Of a stretch of 64,000 nt of DNA, positions 45,341 through 55,804 are shown piece by piece (position 1 is the first letter of the stretch; each line of letters opens with the position of its first letter). The notes below the pieces were generated by a model. It worked only from the letters and a program-made list of their open reading frames with translations, had not been told where the DNA came from and did no database searches. Both the position numbers and the translations under genes were made by a program. This DNA comes from Pseudomonas sp. G2-4 (lineage in GTDB: Bacteria; Pseudomonadota; Gammaproteobacteria; Pseudomonadales; Pseudomonadaceae): contig NZ_CP125957.1 of the NCBI RefSeq assembly GCF_030064125.1, positions 2,666,001 to 2,730,000 on the forward strand. The letters run 5' to 3'.

Positions 45341-45513
45341 CCACCACTCGGCACCTCGCCTAGGCTCGGTGTGCCCTCACTCCGGCATTGCTCCGTGGGC
45401 CCGCCGCGAAGGACCATCCATGGTCCAGCGCGGCTACCTCGGCATCCATGCCGAGGTGCCCACTGCGCAATGCCTGCGTTCGGCCAGCGTGGTTAATGGG
45501 GCGCCCAGATCAA
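45341..45513. repeat. left arm (part 2) of the 271-bp inverted repeat
   Basis: Continues the arm after the IS (CCACCACTCGGCACC... to CAGATCAA). It matches the reverse complement of 45811-45983 with scattered mismatches. Spurious short reading frames here are repeat-derived. Confidence 0.85.
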
Positions 45514-45542
45514 GATCAAGATCAAGATCAAGATCAAGATCT
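45507..45542. repeat. hexanucleotide tandem repeat (AGATCA), about six copies
   Basis: 36 bases of uninterrupted AGATCA units at the inner end of the left repeat arm. The right arm has a single AGATCAA at the same place, so the tract has expanded or contracted on one side only. Confidence 0.9.
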
Positions 45543-45590
45543 AAAGCAAAGCAAGAGCGGGCATCTTCAGCATCTATGTGGCTGAACCAC

Positions 45591-45619
45591 CGCTATCGCG
45601 AGCAAGCTCGCTCCCACAT
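45591..45619. repeat. single REP, GTGGGAGCGAGC family
   Basis: CGCTATCGCGAGCAAGCTCGCTCCCACA in the loop of the large inverted repeat, without a local partner. Confidence 0.8.
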
Positions 45620-45661
45620 GGGTTTGTGGGTGCTCACAGCATTTGGACACGACACAAAAAA

Positions 45662-45756
45662 CCTGTGGGAGCGAGCCTGCTCGCGATGAGGCCAGCCCAT
45701 TCAACATCTCCATTGACAGTGACATCGCCTTCGCGAGCAGGCTCGCTCCCACAGGG
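45662..45756. repeat. REPIN, GTGGGAGCGAGC family
   Basis: Inverted pair (CCTGTGGGAGCGAGCCTGCT and its complement) with a central variable segment, also within the loop of the large inverted repeat. The core has CCTGCT rather than CTTGCT. Confidence 0.85.
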
Positions 45757-45810
45757 GAAACGCGGTCCCACCCAAACCAGGTCGGCTATAAGGCCGCCTC
45801 GCGGCGGACG

Positions 45811-46081
45811 TTGATCTGGGGCGCCCCGTTGACCACGCTGGCCGAACGCAGGCATTGCGCAGTGGGCATCCCGGCATGGATGCCGGGATAGCTGCGCTGG
45901 GCCATGGATGGCCCTTCGCAGCGGGCCCACGGAGCAATGCCGGAGAGAGGGCATGCCGAGCCTAGGCGAGGCACCAAGTGGTGGGGCAAAAGCGTTTTGC
46001 TTACTTTTGCGCTTCTCAAAAGTGAGCCGCCGTAAGGGCGGAACCCTAAGTCGCCGTTACCGCAGCAACGGATATACACAC
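45811..46081. repeat. right arm of the 271-bp inverted repeat (uninterrupted)
   Basis: Reverse complement of 43934-44032 plus 45341-45513, at roughly 85-90% identity by eye. It ends GGATATACACAC. This kind of element (ending in CGTTACCGCAG...GGATATACAC) recurs in fluorescent Pseudomonas genomes. It retains the uninterrupted IS target site (GGGGCAA in + orientation at about 45992). Confidence 0.85.
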
Positions 46082-46198
46082 AAACTACAAACCCATTAAA
46101 AACGAGCCCAAAAAACGGCGCTTCCCCCCAGGAAGAAGCACCGTTTTTTCTTAAGTGAACAGCACTGCCCATGGCGAGGAAGCCTGCTCACGACAAAC

Positions 46199-49100
46199 TC
46201 AAGCGGTAAAGTCACTGGCATGCAGCTCCTTGACACCCACAAGCTCAAATTCAAACTCGGGCGTGGCGTCGGCATCGACACTGCCATAGACAATGCCATC
46301 GGCAAAGCGCAACTGCCCAGTAGCATTGGTGGCGTCGAAAGCATTGCTGCCAATGAACGTGAAGGCATCGACATCAGCGGTCAACGGATTGGCGTCCAAC
46401 CCAGTGAGATCCAACTTGTCGAACTCCGCGCTCTTGAAACCATTGATCACATCTCGCAAAGCCCCGACGCCCATGTCCGACAACGCGCCGAACGAATAGG
46501 TATCCGCGCCAGTGCCGCCGGTGAGGTTATCGGTGCCAGCACCGCCAATCAGCCGATCGTCGCCCGAACCACCCACCAGCGTATCGTTGCCAGCACCACC
46601 ATCCAGGATGTTCCCCGCGCTGTTGCCCGACAGACTGTCGGCGTAGGCGCTTCCCGTCAGGTTCTCGATGAATTTCAAGGTGTCGAGCCCGGAACCCACC
46701 GTGTTTTGTTGCGCCGACGTCGAGAGGTTCACGGTAACGGCGGCCAGGGCACGTTCAAACGACACAGTGTCGTTGCCATCACGCCCGTCCAGAATGTTGT
46801 TGCCGGCGCCGGCGAACAGCGTGTTGTCCAGCGCGTTGCCCGTGCCATTGGCGGCGCCAGTGCTGTCGAGATACAGATTCTCGACGTTGGCGCCTAGGGT
46901 ATAGGCCGCCAGGCTGCTGTGCACACTGTCGACGCCTCCCGTCACCGCATTGCTGTTGGTCTCGATCACGGTATCGCTGGTGTTATCGACGTAATAGGTG
47001 TCGTCACCATCGCCACCGCTCAGGCTGTCGGCCCCGGCGGCGCCATCGAGTACGTTATGGGCGGCGTTGCCGGTGATGAAGTTACGCCGCTCATTGCCGG
47101 TGCCGTCGATCTCCGACACGCCGGTGAGCACCAGGTTTTCCAGGTTAGCGCCCAGGGTCCAGCTGACAGACGCCTGCACCGTGTCGATCTGCGAGGTCGA
47201 CGTGTTGCTTTCCACCACGCTGTCGAACGCGTTATCGACCACGTAGATGTCGTTACCATCGCCACCGGTCATGGTGTCGGCGCCCAGGTCGCCATCGATC
47301 GTGTCGTTGCCCGAGCTGCCCACCAGGGTATCGTCCTGATCAGTGCCGGAGATCTGTCCGCCCTGATTCTGGGCGTTGTCGAAAATATCCTGCACGCTGT
47401 TGTTGTCGTTGGGGTTGCCCTGGAAGCCCAGGTCATCGGCGATGTAGTCGGCCAGGCGCTGGCCTACGATTTCCGCTGATTCTTCGTGCAGGTGCCAGAC
47501 GTCGTCGGGATACACCAGTGGATCGACTTCGTAGCGCAAGGGCAGGTCGGTGTAGTCCACCGCCAGCTTGACGTCGGCGCGTTCGGCGGCGATGGCTTCC
47601 TGGGCGGCGCGGACGTAACCGACGCCTTCGACGATGGAGGCAATCTTCTCTTCCGAATAACCGCGGGCACGGGCGGCGTCCTGTTCGTAGTGACCCGTCT
47701 CCATCATGTACACGCTGAAATTGCCGAACTGGGCGTGCAGGTAATCGAACACCTTCAAGGTCGCGGCCTTGTAGTCCGCTGCCGCCGCTGCTTTGTCCGC
47801 GGAGCGGGCGATTTCCTGGGCGGCTTCCTCGCCCTGGCCCCAGATGATGCCCATGGTGACGTTATCGATCGATTGCAGCTCGGTGAGTTGGTCGCGCAGC
47901 AACGTCACGGCCCGCAACAGCGCAGGCCCGGGCTGGTTGGTGTCGGTCAGCCACCAGCACAACTTGAGTTCTTCGGCGCCCAGGGTCGACAGGCCATTGA
48001 CCGTGCTGCCGCCCACGGCGATGTCAATGCCGTTGCCGTCGGCATCGTTGAACTGGCTGCGCACGTCATAGGGGGTGTACCTGTCCAGGTCATTGACCAG
48101 CATCGAGGTGCCGGACTGGTCGTCGTCTTCGCTCATGCGTAGCAGACGCGCGTTGGATTGACCGAGCGTCGGCAGGTAGAGGATGTCTTGCTGGGCGCGT
48201 TCGCCGAACACGAAATCACTGGCGGTGAGGGTATTGAGGTAATTGCCGTTGAGGGCGATTTCAAAGCGATTACCATCGGCGTCGGCTTCGGCGGACTTGA
48301 TGTAGGTCTTGTCGCCCGCAGCGTTCAAGGTCATGTACAGCGTGCCATTGCTGCCATCGCCAAGGCCGAGAAAGCCCAGCGCTGAAACGTCGATTTTGTC
48401 GACGCCCACGGTGAAGTCATAGAGGGTGTCCGTGGCCGTTACGCCGCCCGTGTCGTAGTCGCGGTAGCTGTCGAGCGCGTTGCTGTAGCGGAAGGTGTCG
48501 GCACCGTCGCCGCCGTACAACGAGTCGCGTCCGGCGCCGCCGTCGATGATGTCCATGCCGGCGGCGGCCTTGATGGTGTCGTTGCCGCCCAGGCCGAGGA
48601 TCAGGTCCGCGCCAGCCGTGCCGTTGAGGCTTTCGGCGTTGTTGGTGCCAGTGATGGTGTTGGCCGGCGCGTCGGCCACCACCAGGGCAAAACTGTCACT
48701 GACCGACGCACCGGCCGGGTCGGTGGCCTTGACCAGCAGCGTGTAGTTGCCAGACGCGGTGCTGGTGGGTGTACCGCTGAAGGTCAGGTTGGTCGCGTTG
48801 AAAGTCAGCCAGGCGGGCAGGGGGCTGCCGTCGGCCAGTGTCGCGGTGTAGGTCAGTACATCCTGGTTGGCGTCGGTGAAACTGTCGTGGGCCACGGTGT
48901 AGTTGAAGGGCGAGCTTTCCGTGGCATTCTGGTCGAGAAGCGCAATGGCCACGACCGGCGCTACGTTGCCGGGCGTGTTCTGGTCGGCGAACACGAAGTG
49001 ATTGGCCGTCAGACTGCTGACCAGGTTCCCCGCCAGCGATACTTCGAAGCGGTTACCGTTGGCATCGACCGTAAGGTCCTTGAGGTAGGTGCGATTGGTC

Positions 49101-51814
49101 GAGCTGCTGTAGGTCACCTGCAACGTACCGTTGAGGCCATTGCCCAGCCCGGTGTAGCCGAGCGCCGAGACGTCGATCTTGTCGGCGGCTACATCGAAAT
49201 CGAGAATCTGGTCACTGGCGCTGGTGGAGCTGGTGCGGTAGCTGTCGAGCTTGGAGGTGTAGCGGAAGACGTCGGCACCGGTGCCTCCGGTGAGTTTGTC
49301 CACGCCGGTACCCCCCACCAGGATGTCGTTGCCGGCACCGCCGTTAAGGGTGTCGTTACCGGCGCCACCGAACAGCTGCTCGTTGGCTGCGGTGCCGGTC
49401 AGTGTGTCGTTGTTCGGCGTGCCATTGATCACCGTGGGGGCGGCGGGAACGTCTTGCACTGCGAGGGTAAAACTGTCGCTCACGGTGGCGTTGCTGCCGT
49501 CGGTCGCGGTGACCTGGATGGAGTACGTGCCCGATGCGGTGTCGCTGGGTGTGCCGCTGAAGGTGCGGGTGGCCGCGTCGAACACCAGCCAACTGGGCAG
49601 GGCGCTGCCGTCGGCCAGTTTGGCGCTGTAGCTGAGGCTGTCATTGTCCGGGTCGGTGAAGCTGGTGGCCGGCACCACGTAGCTGAACGCGGTGTTTTCG
49701 GTCGCGCTCTGGTCCAGCAGCGGCGTAGCCAAGACCGGCGCCTGGTTGGTCGGCGACGTGGTGGCGAAGACAAAGTTGGCGCTGGTCAACGTGTTGAGGT
49801 AATTGCCGTCCAGCGCCACTTCGAAGCGGTTGCCATTGGCGTCGGCGGTCAGGGATTTGATGTAGGTTTTCGTGCCGGCGCTGTTGAGCACCAGGTATAC
49901 CGTGTTGTTTTTGCCGTCCCCCAGGCCGGTAAAGCCCATGGCCGAGAGGTCGATCTTGTCGGCGCTGACATTGAAGTCGGTGATCAGGTCGCCGAGGTTG
50001 GCGCCACCGGTGTTGTAGTTACGGTAGCTGTCCAGTCGGTTGGAGAACACGAACGTGTCCGCACCGACACCGCCGGTGAGGGTGTCCATGCCGGCACCGC
50101 CATCGATTTTATCGTCGCCGGCACCGCCACTGAGGCTGTCGTTGCCCGCGAGGCCGAGCAAGGTGTCGGCCGAATCGCTGCCCAACAGCGAGTCGTTGCC
50201 GCTGGTGCCGGTGATCACCCGGTTGAAGATGAAGTTGCTGGCGGTCAGGGTGCTGGTCAGGTTGCCCGAGAGGATCAGCTCGAAGCGATTGCCGCTGGCA
50301 TCGGCGTCATAGTCCTTGATGTAGGTGCGGTCGCTGCTGGCGTTGTAGCTGACCTGCAAGGTGCCGCCACGGCCGTTGCCCAGGCCGGTGAAACCAAGGC
50401 CGGCAAGGTCGATCTTGTCCTGGGTGACGTCGAAATCGGTGATGGTGTCATCGAAACTGGAGGTGGCGTTGCGGTAACTGTCGGACTGGGCGACGAACCG
50501 GAACGTATCGGCGCCCGTGCCGCCGGTGAGTTTGTCGAGGCCCGCGCCGCCCACCAGAATATCGTTGCCGGCCCCGCCGTTGATGGTGTCGTTGCCGGCC
50601 GCGCCGTAGAAAATCTCGCTGGCGCTGCTGCCCAGCAGGGTGTCATTGCCAGCCGTGCCTTGCACGGTAGTCATCGGCACCGTGGCGCTGACATAGCTGC
50701 CGTCGCCATAGACCAGTGTGGCGCCCTTGCTGGTGTGGCTGATGGTATTGCCGATAATCGCGTTGCGATCGGTGCCGTCTTCATTGCGTTCGGCGACGCC
50801 GTAGGTCGACAGGTCGCTGCCGCTGATGATGTTGCCCTGGATGAGGTTGTCGCTGCCGTTGAAATACTTGCCAGATACGCCCAGGGTGTCGTCGTAGGAC
50901 TGGATGATGATTTCCGGTACGGCGCCGCCCAGGGAGTTGTTATTGAGGGTGTTGTCGATGACCTCGACGTGGTTGCTGCCGTAGATGCGAATCCCGGCGC
51001 TGCCGTTGTCGTGGATATCGATGTCGCTGACGGTCACTTCGCTGGACAGCTTGATCAGCACCCCTTCGGCGCCGTTGCCGTACACCTCGCCACCCGTGAT
51101 GGTGATGTTGCTGGGGGAGGGTATGTCGTCGCTGCCGCGCTGGACCACGATGCCATTGCTGCCATTGCCGTAGGCGACGTTGTTGGTCATGGTGAAATCG
51201 TGGGTGCTGGTGACCACGTTGAAACCGTGACGATCGTTGTTGTAGGCGACGTTGTTCTCGAAGGTGCTGTCGCTGAGGAAGTCGGCGACGAAACCGTCCA
51301 GGCCGTTGCCGTGGGACACGCTGTTCTTGATGACCATGTTGACGGTTTGCTCGTGCGGGTCGAAACCGTACCCGGAGCAATCCTTGATCTCGACGCTGTC
51401 GAGGGTGACGTTGGAGTCGTAGCCTTCTTCGCCAGGGATGTAGCCGTTGAACCAGCCGTCGATCTTGCCGGTGGTGTTGTCGCGGTTGCCGTCGATGGTG
51501 AGGTTACTGACCCCGAAATCGTGGGTTTCCTCACCATAGGCCGAACGGATGATGCCGGTGATTTTGGTGTCGGAGCCATCCTCCACCTTGACCGTGGTTT
51601 CGCCCATGCCGTCGCCGTACAGGTAGACGTTGCTTTTGAGCATCAAGCAGCCGTCGGACGGTTCCTCACCTGCCGAAACGATATAGGTTCCGGTCGGCAT
51701 GTACACCTGACCTCCACCTGCCGCGGCCGCCGCATCAATCGCACTTTGTATCGCCGCCGTGTCATCGGTGATGCCATCTCCTTTGGCGCCAAAATCTAGT
51801 ACGTTGAAAATCAT
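46199..51814 (-). CDS. PsmE-like bifunctional mannuronan C5-epimerase / alginate de-O-acetylase with RTX repeats
   Basis: A 1871-residue secreted protein. Residues 1-~385 form an AlgE A-module (parallel beta-helix) starting [20 protein letters not shown]; the AlgE4 catalytic residues appear at identical numbers, Tyr149, Asp152, His154 (YGFDPH) and Arg195. R-modules with GGxGxDxL nonapeptides begin near 385, 535, 795 and 1051; two Ig-like domains ([18 protein letters not shown] type) lie near 685-790 and 943-1050. An SGNH-esterase domain spans ~1208-1460 (GQSN with Ser1220; DVWH with Asp1438, His1441). More RTX repeats and a C-terminal secretion signal region follow. This matches P. syringae PsmE (epimerase plus deacetylase). 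GGAG precedes the ATG at 51814. No N-terminal signal, consistent with type I export by 39483-43919. Confidence 0.9.
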   Translation of the reverse strand: MIFNVLDFGAKGDGITDDTAAIQSAIDAAAAAGGGQVYMPTGTYIVSAGEEPSDGCLMLKSNVYLYGDGMGETTVKVEDGSDTKITGIIRSAYGEETHDFGVSNLTIDGNRDNTTGKIDGWFNGYIPGEEGYDSNVTLDSVEIKDCSGYGFDPHEQTVNMVIKNSVSHGNGLDGFVADFLSDSTFENNVAYNNDRHGFNVVTSTHDFTMTNNVAYGNGSNGIVVQRGSDDIPSPSNITITGGEVYGNGAEGVLIKLSSEVTVSDIDIHDNGSAGIRIYGSNHVEVIDNTLNNNSLGGAVPEIIIQSYDDTLGVSGKYFNGSDNLIQGNIISGSDLSTYGVAERNEDGTDRNAIIGNTISHTSKGATLVYGDGSYVSATVPMTTVQGTAGNDTLLGSSASEIFYGAAGNDTINGGAGNDILVGGAGLDKLTGGTGADTFRFVAQSDSYRNATSSFDDTITDFDVTQDKIDLAGLGFTGLGNGRGGTLQVSYNASSDRTYIKDYDADASGNRFELILSGNLTSTLTASNFIFNRVITGTSGNDSLLGSDSADTLLGLAGNDSLSGGAGDDKIDGGAGMDTLTGGVGADTFVFSNRLDSYRNYNTGGANLGDLITDFNVSADKIDLSAMGFTGLGDGKNNTVYLVLNSAGTKTYIKSLTADANGNRFEVALDGNYLNTLTSANFVFATTSPTNQAPVLATPLLDQSATENTAFSYVVPATSFTDPDNDSLSYSAKLADGSALPSWLVFDAATRTFSGTPSDTASGTYSIQVTATDGSNATVSDSFTLAVQDVPAAPTVINGTPNNDTLTGTAANEQLFGGAGNDTLNGGAGNDILVGGTGVDKLTGGTGADVFRYTSKLDSYRTSSTSASDQILDFDVAADKIDVSALGYTGLGNGLNGTLQVTYSSSTNRTYLKDLTVDANGNRFEVSLAGNLVSSLTANHFVFADQNTPGNVAPVVAIALLDQNATESSPFNYTVAHDSFTDANQDVLTYTATLADGSPLPAWLTFNATNLTFSGTPTSTASGNYTLLVKATDPAGASVSDSFALVVADAPANTITGTNNAESLNGTAGADLILGLGGNDTIKAAAGMDIIDGGAGRDSLYGGDGADTFRYSNALDSYRDYDTGGVTATDTLYDFTVGVDKIDVSALGFLGLGDGSNGTLYMTLNAAGDKTYIKSAEADADGNRFEIALNGNYLNTLTASDFVFGERAQQDILYLPTLGQSNARLLRMSEDDDQSGTSMLVNDLDRYTPYDVRSQFNDADGNGIDIAVGGSTVNGLSTLGAEELKLCWWLTDTNQPGPALLRAVTLLRDQLTELQSIDNVTMGIIWGQGEEAAQEIARSADKAAAAADYKAATLKVFDYLHAQFGNFSVYMMETGHYEQDAARARGYSEEKIASIVEGVGYVRAAQEAIAAERADVKLAVDYTDLPLRYEVDPLVYPDDVWHLHEESAEIVGQRLADYIADDLGFQGNPNDNNSVQDIFDNAQNQGGQISGTDQDDTLVGSSGNDTIDGDLGADTMTGGDGNDIYVVDNAFDSVVESNTSTSQIDTVQASVSWTLGANLENLVLTGVSEIDGTGNERRNFITGNAAHNVLDGAAGADSLSGGDGDDTYYVDNTSDTVIETNSNAVTGGVDSVHSSLAAYTLGANVENLYLDSTGAANGTGNALDNTLFAGAGNNILDGRDGNDTVSFERALAAVTVNLSTSAQQNTVGSGLDTLKFIENLTGSAYADSLSGNSAGNILDGGAGNDTLVGGSGDDRLIGGAGTDNLTGGTGADTYSFGALSDMGVGALRDVINGFKSAEFDKLDLTGLDANPLTADVDAFTFIGSNAFDATNATGQLRFADGIVYGSVDADATPEFEFELVGVKELHASDFTA

Positions 51815-52231
51815 GAGCTTATCTCCGTATCTGGCTATAACCGCGCTAGATGCCAATATTCCATCGGCAACCCCGGTGTTATGACCCAATGGAGCGCAAA
51901 AGTTGTGACCGAATGTCGGAGAAAGTGTCAAAAAAACTGACTACCGGATAAGTGGTTGTATGAAATAAGCGGAATGTAACGTTTTGTTGACGCTTTCTTG
52001 CAGGATCAACCATGCCCTTGTGGGAGCGAGCTTGCTCGCGATAGCGGTGTATCAGTCCTATCAGGGCTGGCTGATCCGACGCCATCGCGAGCAAGCTCGC
52101 TCTCACAGGGATAGGGGGGCTGGCACTTGCGACTTTCTTGATTGGCATCAACCGCGGTGGCTGGCCCGCGCGGTAGCCTCCAATCAACCCGGCGTCCGGA
52201 AGAGGGCGCCAGACCGGGTCCAAGGAGGCTC
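51815..52231. other. intergenic region upstream of the PsmE-like gene
   Basis: 417 bases between divergent genes. It contains a REPIN at 52016-52110; the 200 bases nearest the epimerase ATG are relatively AT-rich and should hold its promoter, but no specific box was recognised. Confidence 0.5.
52016..52110. repeat. REPIN, GTGGGAGCGAGC family
   Basis: Inverted pair beginning CCTTGTGGGAGCGAGCTTGC and ending with its near complement (one change, CTCTCACA). Confidence 0.9.
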
Positions 52232-52675
52232 ATGAGTTATCCGCTGTTTCTGACCCTGCACCTGTTCGCCGCGTTGGTGTTCATCGGCACGGTGTTTTTC
52301 GAGGTGCTGTTCCTCGAGAGCATCCGCAAACAACTCCCTGGCAAAGTCATGGTGCTGCTGGAGCAAGGCATCAGCCGGCGTGCCCGGCAGTTGATGCCTT
52401 GGGTAGTGCTGGTGCTGTTTGGCGCAGGCGGTGGCATGGTCTGGCTGCGGTATTGGCCGGTGTTGTCGTCGCCGCTGCAGTCATCGTTCGGTGTGCTGCT
52501 GGGATTGAAGATTCTGTTGGCGGGCAGTGTGCTGGGGCATTTTCTCTGGGCCATGTGGTTGTTCAAAAGCGAGCGCATGAACGCCCGTTACGTTCACATC
52601 ATTCATACCAGTGTGTTCCTTCATATGGTGGCGATCGTGCTGCTGGCCAAGGCGATGTTCTACGTCACTTGGTGA
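52232..52675 (+). CDS. CopD-like small integral membrane protein
   Basis: A 147-residue membrane protein with four hydrophobic segments (LFLTLHLFAALVFIGTVFFEVLF first). His residues within helices and the general pattern match short Pseudomonas proteins annotated as CopD-family copper resistance proteins. Role unproven. AAGGAGG precedes the ATG. It lies 96 bases before the degenerate HemN gene and is probably co-transcribed, suggesting a link to haem or copper. Confidence 0.65.
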   Translation: MSYPLFLTLHLFAALVFIGTVFFEVLFLESIRKQLPGKVMVLLEQGISRRARQLMPWVVLVLFGAGGGMVWLRYWPVLSSPLQSSFGVLLGLKILLAGSVLGHFLWAMWLFKSERMNARYVHIIHTSVFLHMVAIVLLAKAMFYVTW

Positions 52676-52771
52676 GCAACGCCGGCGTGGTTTCAAGGCG
52701 CTTGATACAGGTCAAGGTGGCCCGGCGGGTTACGTCAGACACTGTTGCTGCGCAGCCACTCGGAGATTGTC

Positions 52772-54145
52772 ATGTTCGACCTGATTCAAACCCTCGGCGA
52801 GCGATCCGCAGGACGTGTCTGCGCGGTGGTTGACGTCGATTGCCCAGTCGGGACGCGAAAATTCCATGCTGGCATCGGCTCGCTCGACCTGCTGCGAGGC
52901 TTGCGCGACAGCCGCCAGGCGCGACGCCCCCTGTCCCTGTCGGTGCACCTGCCTTCGCGTTTGCGACTGGCATCGTGTTCGACGTTGGCCAGTGTCTGCC
53001 GGTGCGGGGAAATCGAGGGGTATCTGCAACGCCTGACGTACGAGATGGGGCTGGTCGGTTGCCACTTGGGGGCAGGGCGGCGGGTCGAACAGTTTTGCCT
53101 GACCGGTGGCACCCCGGTGATTGCTCATCTGCAGACGCTGATGGGGGATCTGCGCAAGCGCTTTGACTTCTGCGAATATGACAGCGGCGATCACAGCATC
53201 GAGGTGGACCTGCATCACACTGACTGGTCGACCATGGGCCTGATTCGTGACCAGGGATTCACCCACGTCAGCATCGGGGTTCCCGACATCGGTACCGACA
53301 GTGATTTGTCAGTCGATTGCTACCAGAACCCGGCCCCGATTCATTCGCTGATCGATGCGGCGCGAACTTTTGGTTTTCGCTCGATCAATATTGACCTCGG
53401 TTACGGCCATGCCTGGCAGACGCCCGACAGTTTCGCCCTGAAACTGGCGACGCTGGTCGAGCTGGAGCCGGATCGGCTGCACGTTTTTGACTATGCCCAT
53501 GCGCCTTATCGTTATCGCTCGAAGAACGCCGGGACCGCCGTGGCCTTTTGCAGTCGGGCCGACAAGGAGGCCATGCGGCGGATTTGCTGCGAGCAACTGA
53601 TTGGCGCGGGGTATCACTATATCGGCCTGGGGCATTTCGTCCGCGCCGACGATGACTTGGCGGTGGCCCAGGAGCACGGACGGCTGCATCGCAATTGCCA
53701 GGGGTTTACCCGTCACGGTTGCTGTGATCACGTGGGTTTTGGCTTGTCGGCGGTTACCCAGATCGAACAGTTGTACGTGCAGAACACTGACGATCTGCTC
53801 CACTACTGTCAGCAACTGGACGCCGGACAGTTGCCCGTGTGTCGCGGCTGGCGCTGTGAGGCGCAGGATCTGGTCAGTGCAAGCGTGATCGAGCAGCTTT
53901 CCTGTGATCTGGAGCTGGATATCGCGGCCATCGAAGCGCAGTTTGGGCTGGTGTTTCGCGAGCATTTCGCGCCTGTCTGGCCGCTGCTGGAGGTGTTGCA
54001 CGACAAAGGATTGATTGAATTGTCGAGCCGGTTTATCGGCATCCTGCCCGCCGGGCGCCTGAATGTGGATGCGATCTGCAATCTGTTCGATCCAGAGCCG
54101 GATGACGCAGGCCCACGCTCCTTTGAAAAGTTGAATATCTCATGA
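52772..54145 (+). CDS. HemN paralogue lacking the radical-SAM cysteine motif
   Basis: A 457-residue protein collinear with the HemN encoded next to it: PLSLSVHLPS aligns with PLSVYIHIPF, TGGTP with GGGTP, then SINIDLGYGHAWQTPDSF with SVDLIYGLPLQTVASF, and HYIGLGHFVRADDDL with VYIGMDHFALPDDEL. The CxxxCxxC that binds the [4Fe-4S] cluster and SAM is absent; that stretch reads RLRLASCSTLAS with none of the three cysteines in register. The frame is intact with an ATGA overlap to hemN, so it is translated with it. It may be a scaffold, haem-binding or regulatory pseudo-enzyme. ATG at 52772 has GGAG upstream. Confidence 0.75.
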   Translation: MFDLIQTLGERSAGRVCAVVDVDCPVGTRKFHAGIGSLDLLRGLRDSRQARRPLSLSVHLPSRLRLASCSTLASVCRCGEIEGYLQRLTYEMGLVGCHLGAGRRVEQFCLTGGTPVIAHLQTLMGDLRKRFDFCEYDSGDHSIEVDLHHTDWSTMGLIRDQGFTHVSIGVPDIGTDSDLSVDCYQNPAPIHSLIDAARTFGFRSINIDLGYGHAWQTPDSFALKLATLVELEPDRLHVFDYAHAPYRYRSKNAGTAVAFCSRADKEAMRRICCEQLIGAGYHYIGLGHFVRADDDLAVAQEHGRLHRNCQGFTRHGCCDHVGFGLSAVTQIEQLYVQNTDDLLHYCQQLDAGQLPVCRGWRCEAQDLVSASVIEQLSCDLELDIAAIEAQFGLVFREHFAPVWPLLEVLHDKGLIELSSRFIGILPAGRLNVDAICNLFDPEPDDAGPRSFEKLNIS

Positions 54146-55530
54146 ACGCTGCGTCCGCTTTCAATCGCGCCCTGGTGGAAAAATACGACCTTCCGGGGCC
54201 GCGCTACACCTCTTATCCCACGGCCCCGCAGTTTCATCAGGCGTTTGCCATGGATGACTACCGGCATGCGGCCCAGCGCAGTAATCAGGCGCCGGTGCCC
54301 AAGCCGTTGTCGGTGTACATCCATATCCCGTTCTGCCAGAGCCTCTGTTATTACTGCGCGTGCAATAAGATCATCACGCGCAAGACTCATCGCGCCGTCG
54401 AATACCTGACGTACCTCAAGCGCGAAATTGTCCAGCAGGCGACCCTGTTTGACCGCTCGCGCAAACTGACCCAATTGCACTTGGGGGGCGGTACGCCGAC
54501 TTACCTGACCCATGAGCAGTTGGCCGACTTGATGGACTGTCTGCACCAATCGTTCGACATGGATGACAGCGACGCGCATGAGTTTTCCATCGAGGTCGAT
54601 CCCCGGACCATCGATGCGCAACAGATCCAGGGCCTGCGCGAGCTGGGTTTCAATCGCTTGAGTTTCGGCGTCCAGGATTTCGACGCCCAGGTGCAGGCGG
54701 CCGTCAATCGGGTACAAAGCGAAGCCCAGGTTGTCGAGCTGGTGGCAGCGGCTCGGCTGGCGTGCTTCAAGTCGGTCAGTGTTGACCTGATCTACGGCCT
54801 GCCGCTGCAGACCGTTGCCAGTTTCGATGTGACCTTGAGCAAGATCATTGCCCTGCGTCCCGACCGTATTGCTGCCTACAGCTATGCGCATCTGCCACAA
54901 CGGGTGCGGGCGCAGCGGATGATCCGGCCCGAAGACATGCCCCCGCCGGAGCGCAAGCTGGAGTTGCTGGAGTTGACCATCAATCGCCTGACCGAGGCTG
55001 GCTACGTCTACATCGGCATGGACCACTTCGCCTTGCCGGACGATGAACTGGTGCGCGCCCGCGCCCAGGGCACGCTGCAGCGCAACTTTCAGGGTTACTC
55101 CACCCATGCCGATTGCGACTTGATTGGCCTGGGCGTTTCGTCGATCGGCAAGGTGGGCGACAGTTACAACCAGAACGTCAAGGAGCTTTCCCAGTATTAC
55201 TCCCGCCTGGACCAAGGCCTGTTGCCGGTGCAACGGGGCTATCGCCTGAGTGAGGATGACCGCTTGCGGCGTGAGGTCATCAGCGAACTGATGTGCCATG
55301 GACGGGTAGAGTTCGGCGGGATCGAGGCCGGTCATGGCATTCGTTTCAACGAGTACTTCGCTGACGTGCTGGACCGGCTCCAGGAACAGGTGAGCGACGG
55401 ACTGTTGGAAATCACGGACGAAGCGCTAGTGCTATTGCCCCAGGGCCAATTGATGATGCGCAGTGTTGCCATGGCTTTTGATGCGTACCTGGGGGCAGAC
55501 CAGGCAGTCCAGTATTCGCGTACGGTCTGA
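54142..55530 (+). CDS. hemN: oxygen-independent coproporphyrinogen III oxidase HemN
   Basis: A 462-residue radical-SAM enzyme that decarboxylates coproporphyrinogen III without oxygen. SVYIHIPFCQSLCYYCACNK carries the CxxxCxxC (plus C) cluster motif; LGGGTPTYL and the HemN C-terminal domain are present. Starts inside the stop of the degenerate paralogue (ATGA). Its length and Y-R-Y-T-S-Y-P opening (GPRYTSYPTAPQF) identify HemN rather than HemW. Confidence 0.93.
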   Translation: MNAASAFNRALVEKYDLPGPRYTSYPTAPQFHQAFAMDDYRHAAQRSNQAPVPKPLSVYIHIPFCQSLCYYCACNKIITRKTHRAVEYLTYLKREIVQQATLFDRSRKLTQLHLGGGTPTYLTHEQLADLMDCLHQSFDMDDSDAHEFSIEVDPRTIDAQQIQGLRELGFNRLSFGVQDFDAQVQAAVNRVQSEAQVVELVAAARLACFKSVSVDLIYGLPLQTVASFDVTLSKIIALRPDRIAAYSYAHLPQRVRAQRMIRPEDMPPPERKLELLELTINRLTEAGYVYIGMDHFALPDDELVRARAQGTLQRNFQGYSTHADCDLIGLGVSSIGKVGDSYNQNVKELSQYYSRLDQGLLPVQRGYRLSEDDRLRREVISELMCHGRVEFGGIEAGHGIRFNEYFADVLDRLQEQVSDGLLEITDEALVLLPQGQLMMRSVAMAFDAYLGADQAVQYSRTV

Positions 55531-55591
55531 CGACGGCACAAAAGTCGAGGCTGCCACCTGTATCAACTGAGGCATACGGGACTGCTTTTGG

Positions 55592-55725
55592 TGTGGCGAG
55601 GGAGCTTGCTCCCGCTGAGGGTGCGAAGCAGCCCCGAAACCTACCTCTGAGGAGTGTCAGGATGATTGTATTCAGCTTCTTTGAGGGCTGCTGCGCAGCC
55701 CAGCGGGAGCAAGCTCCCTCGCCAC
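55592..55725. repeat. REPIN, GTGGCGAGGGAGC family
   Basis: Inverted REP pair filling most of the 274-base gap between convergent hemN and the YodC-like gene; a further fragment GAGCAAGCTCCCTAGCCACA follows at 55752-55771. Confidence 0.9.
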
Positions 55726-55804
55726 ATTGTGATCCTCTATGGGCATCCACGGAGCAAGCTCCCTAGCCACAGGGGTCGGTTTTCTCCGCTGATGGCGGGG
55801 TTGG

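Noticed and set aside
45507..45542. AGATCA tandem repeat considered as origin iterons
   Set aside because: Unit of six bases with no spacer, no replication gene or DnaA box nearby; microsatellite is simpler.
45299..46172. Several short frames within the inverted repeat around the IS
   Set aside because: They arise from repeat arms and REP palindromes and appear in both orientations of the same sequence.
48887..51799. 970-codon open frame on the plus strand across the epimerase gene
   Set aside because: Mirror of the RTX/beta-helix gene; low-complexity V/G/A/D composition caused by the repeated GGxGxD codons and no ribosome site or domain.
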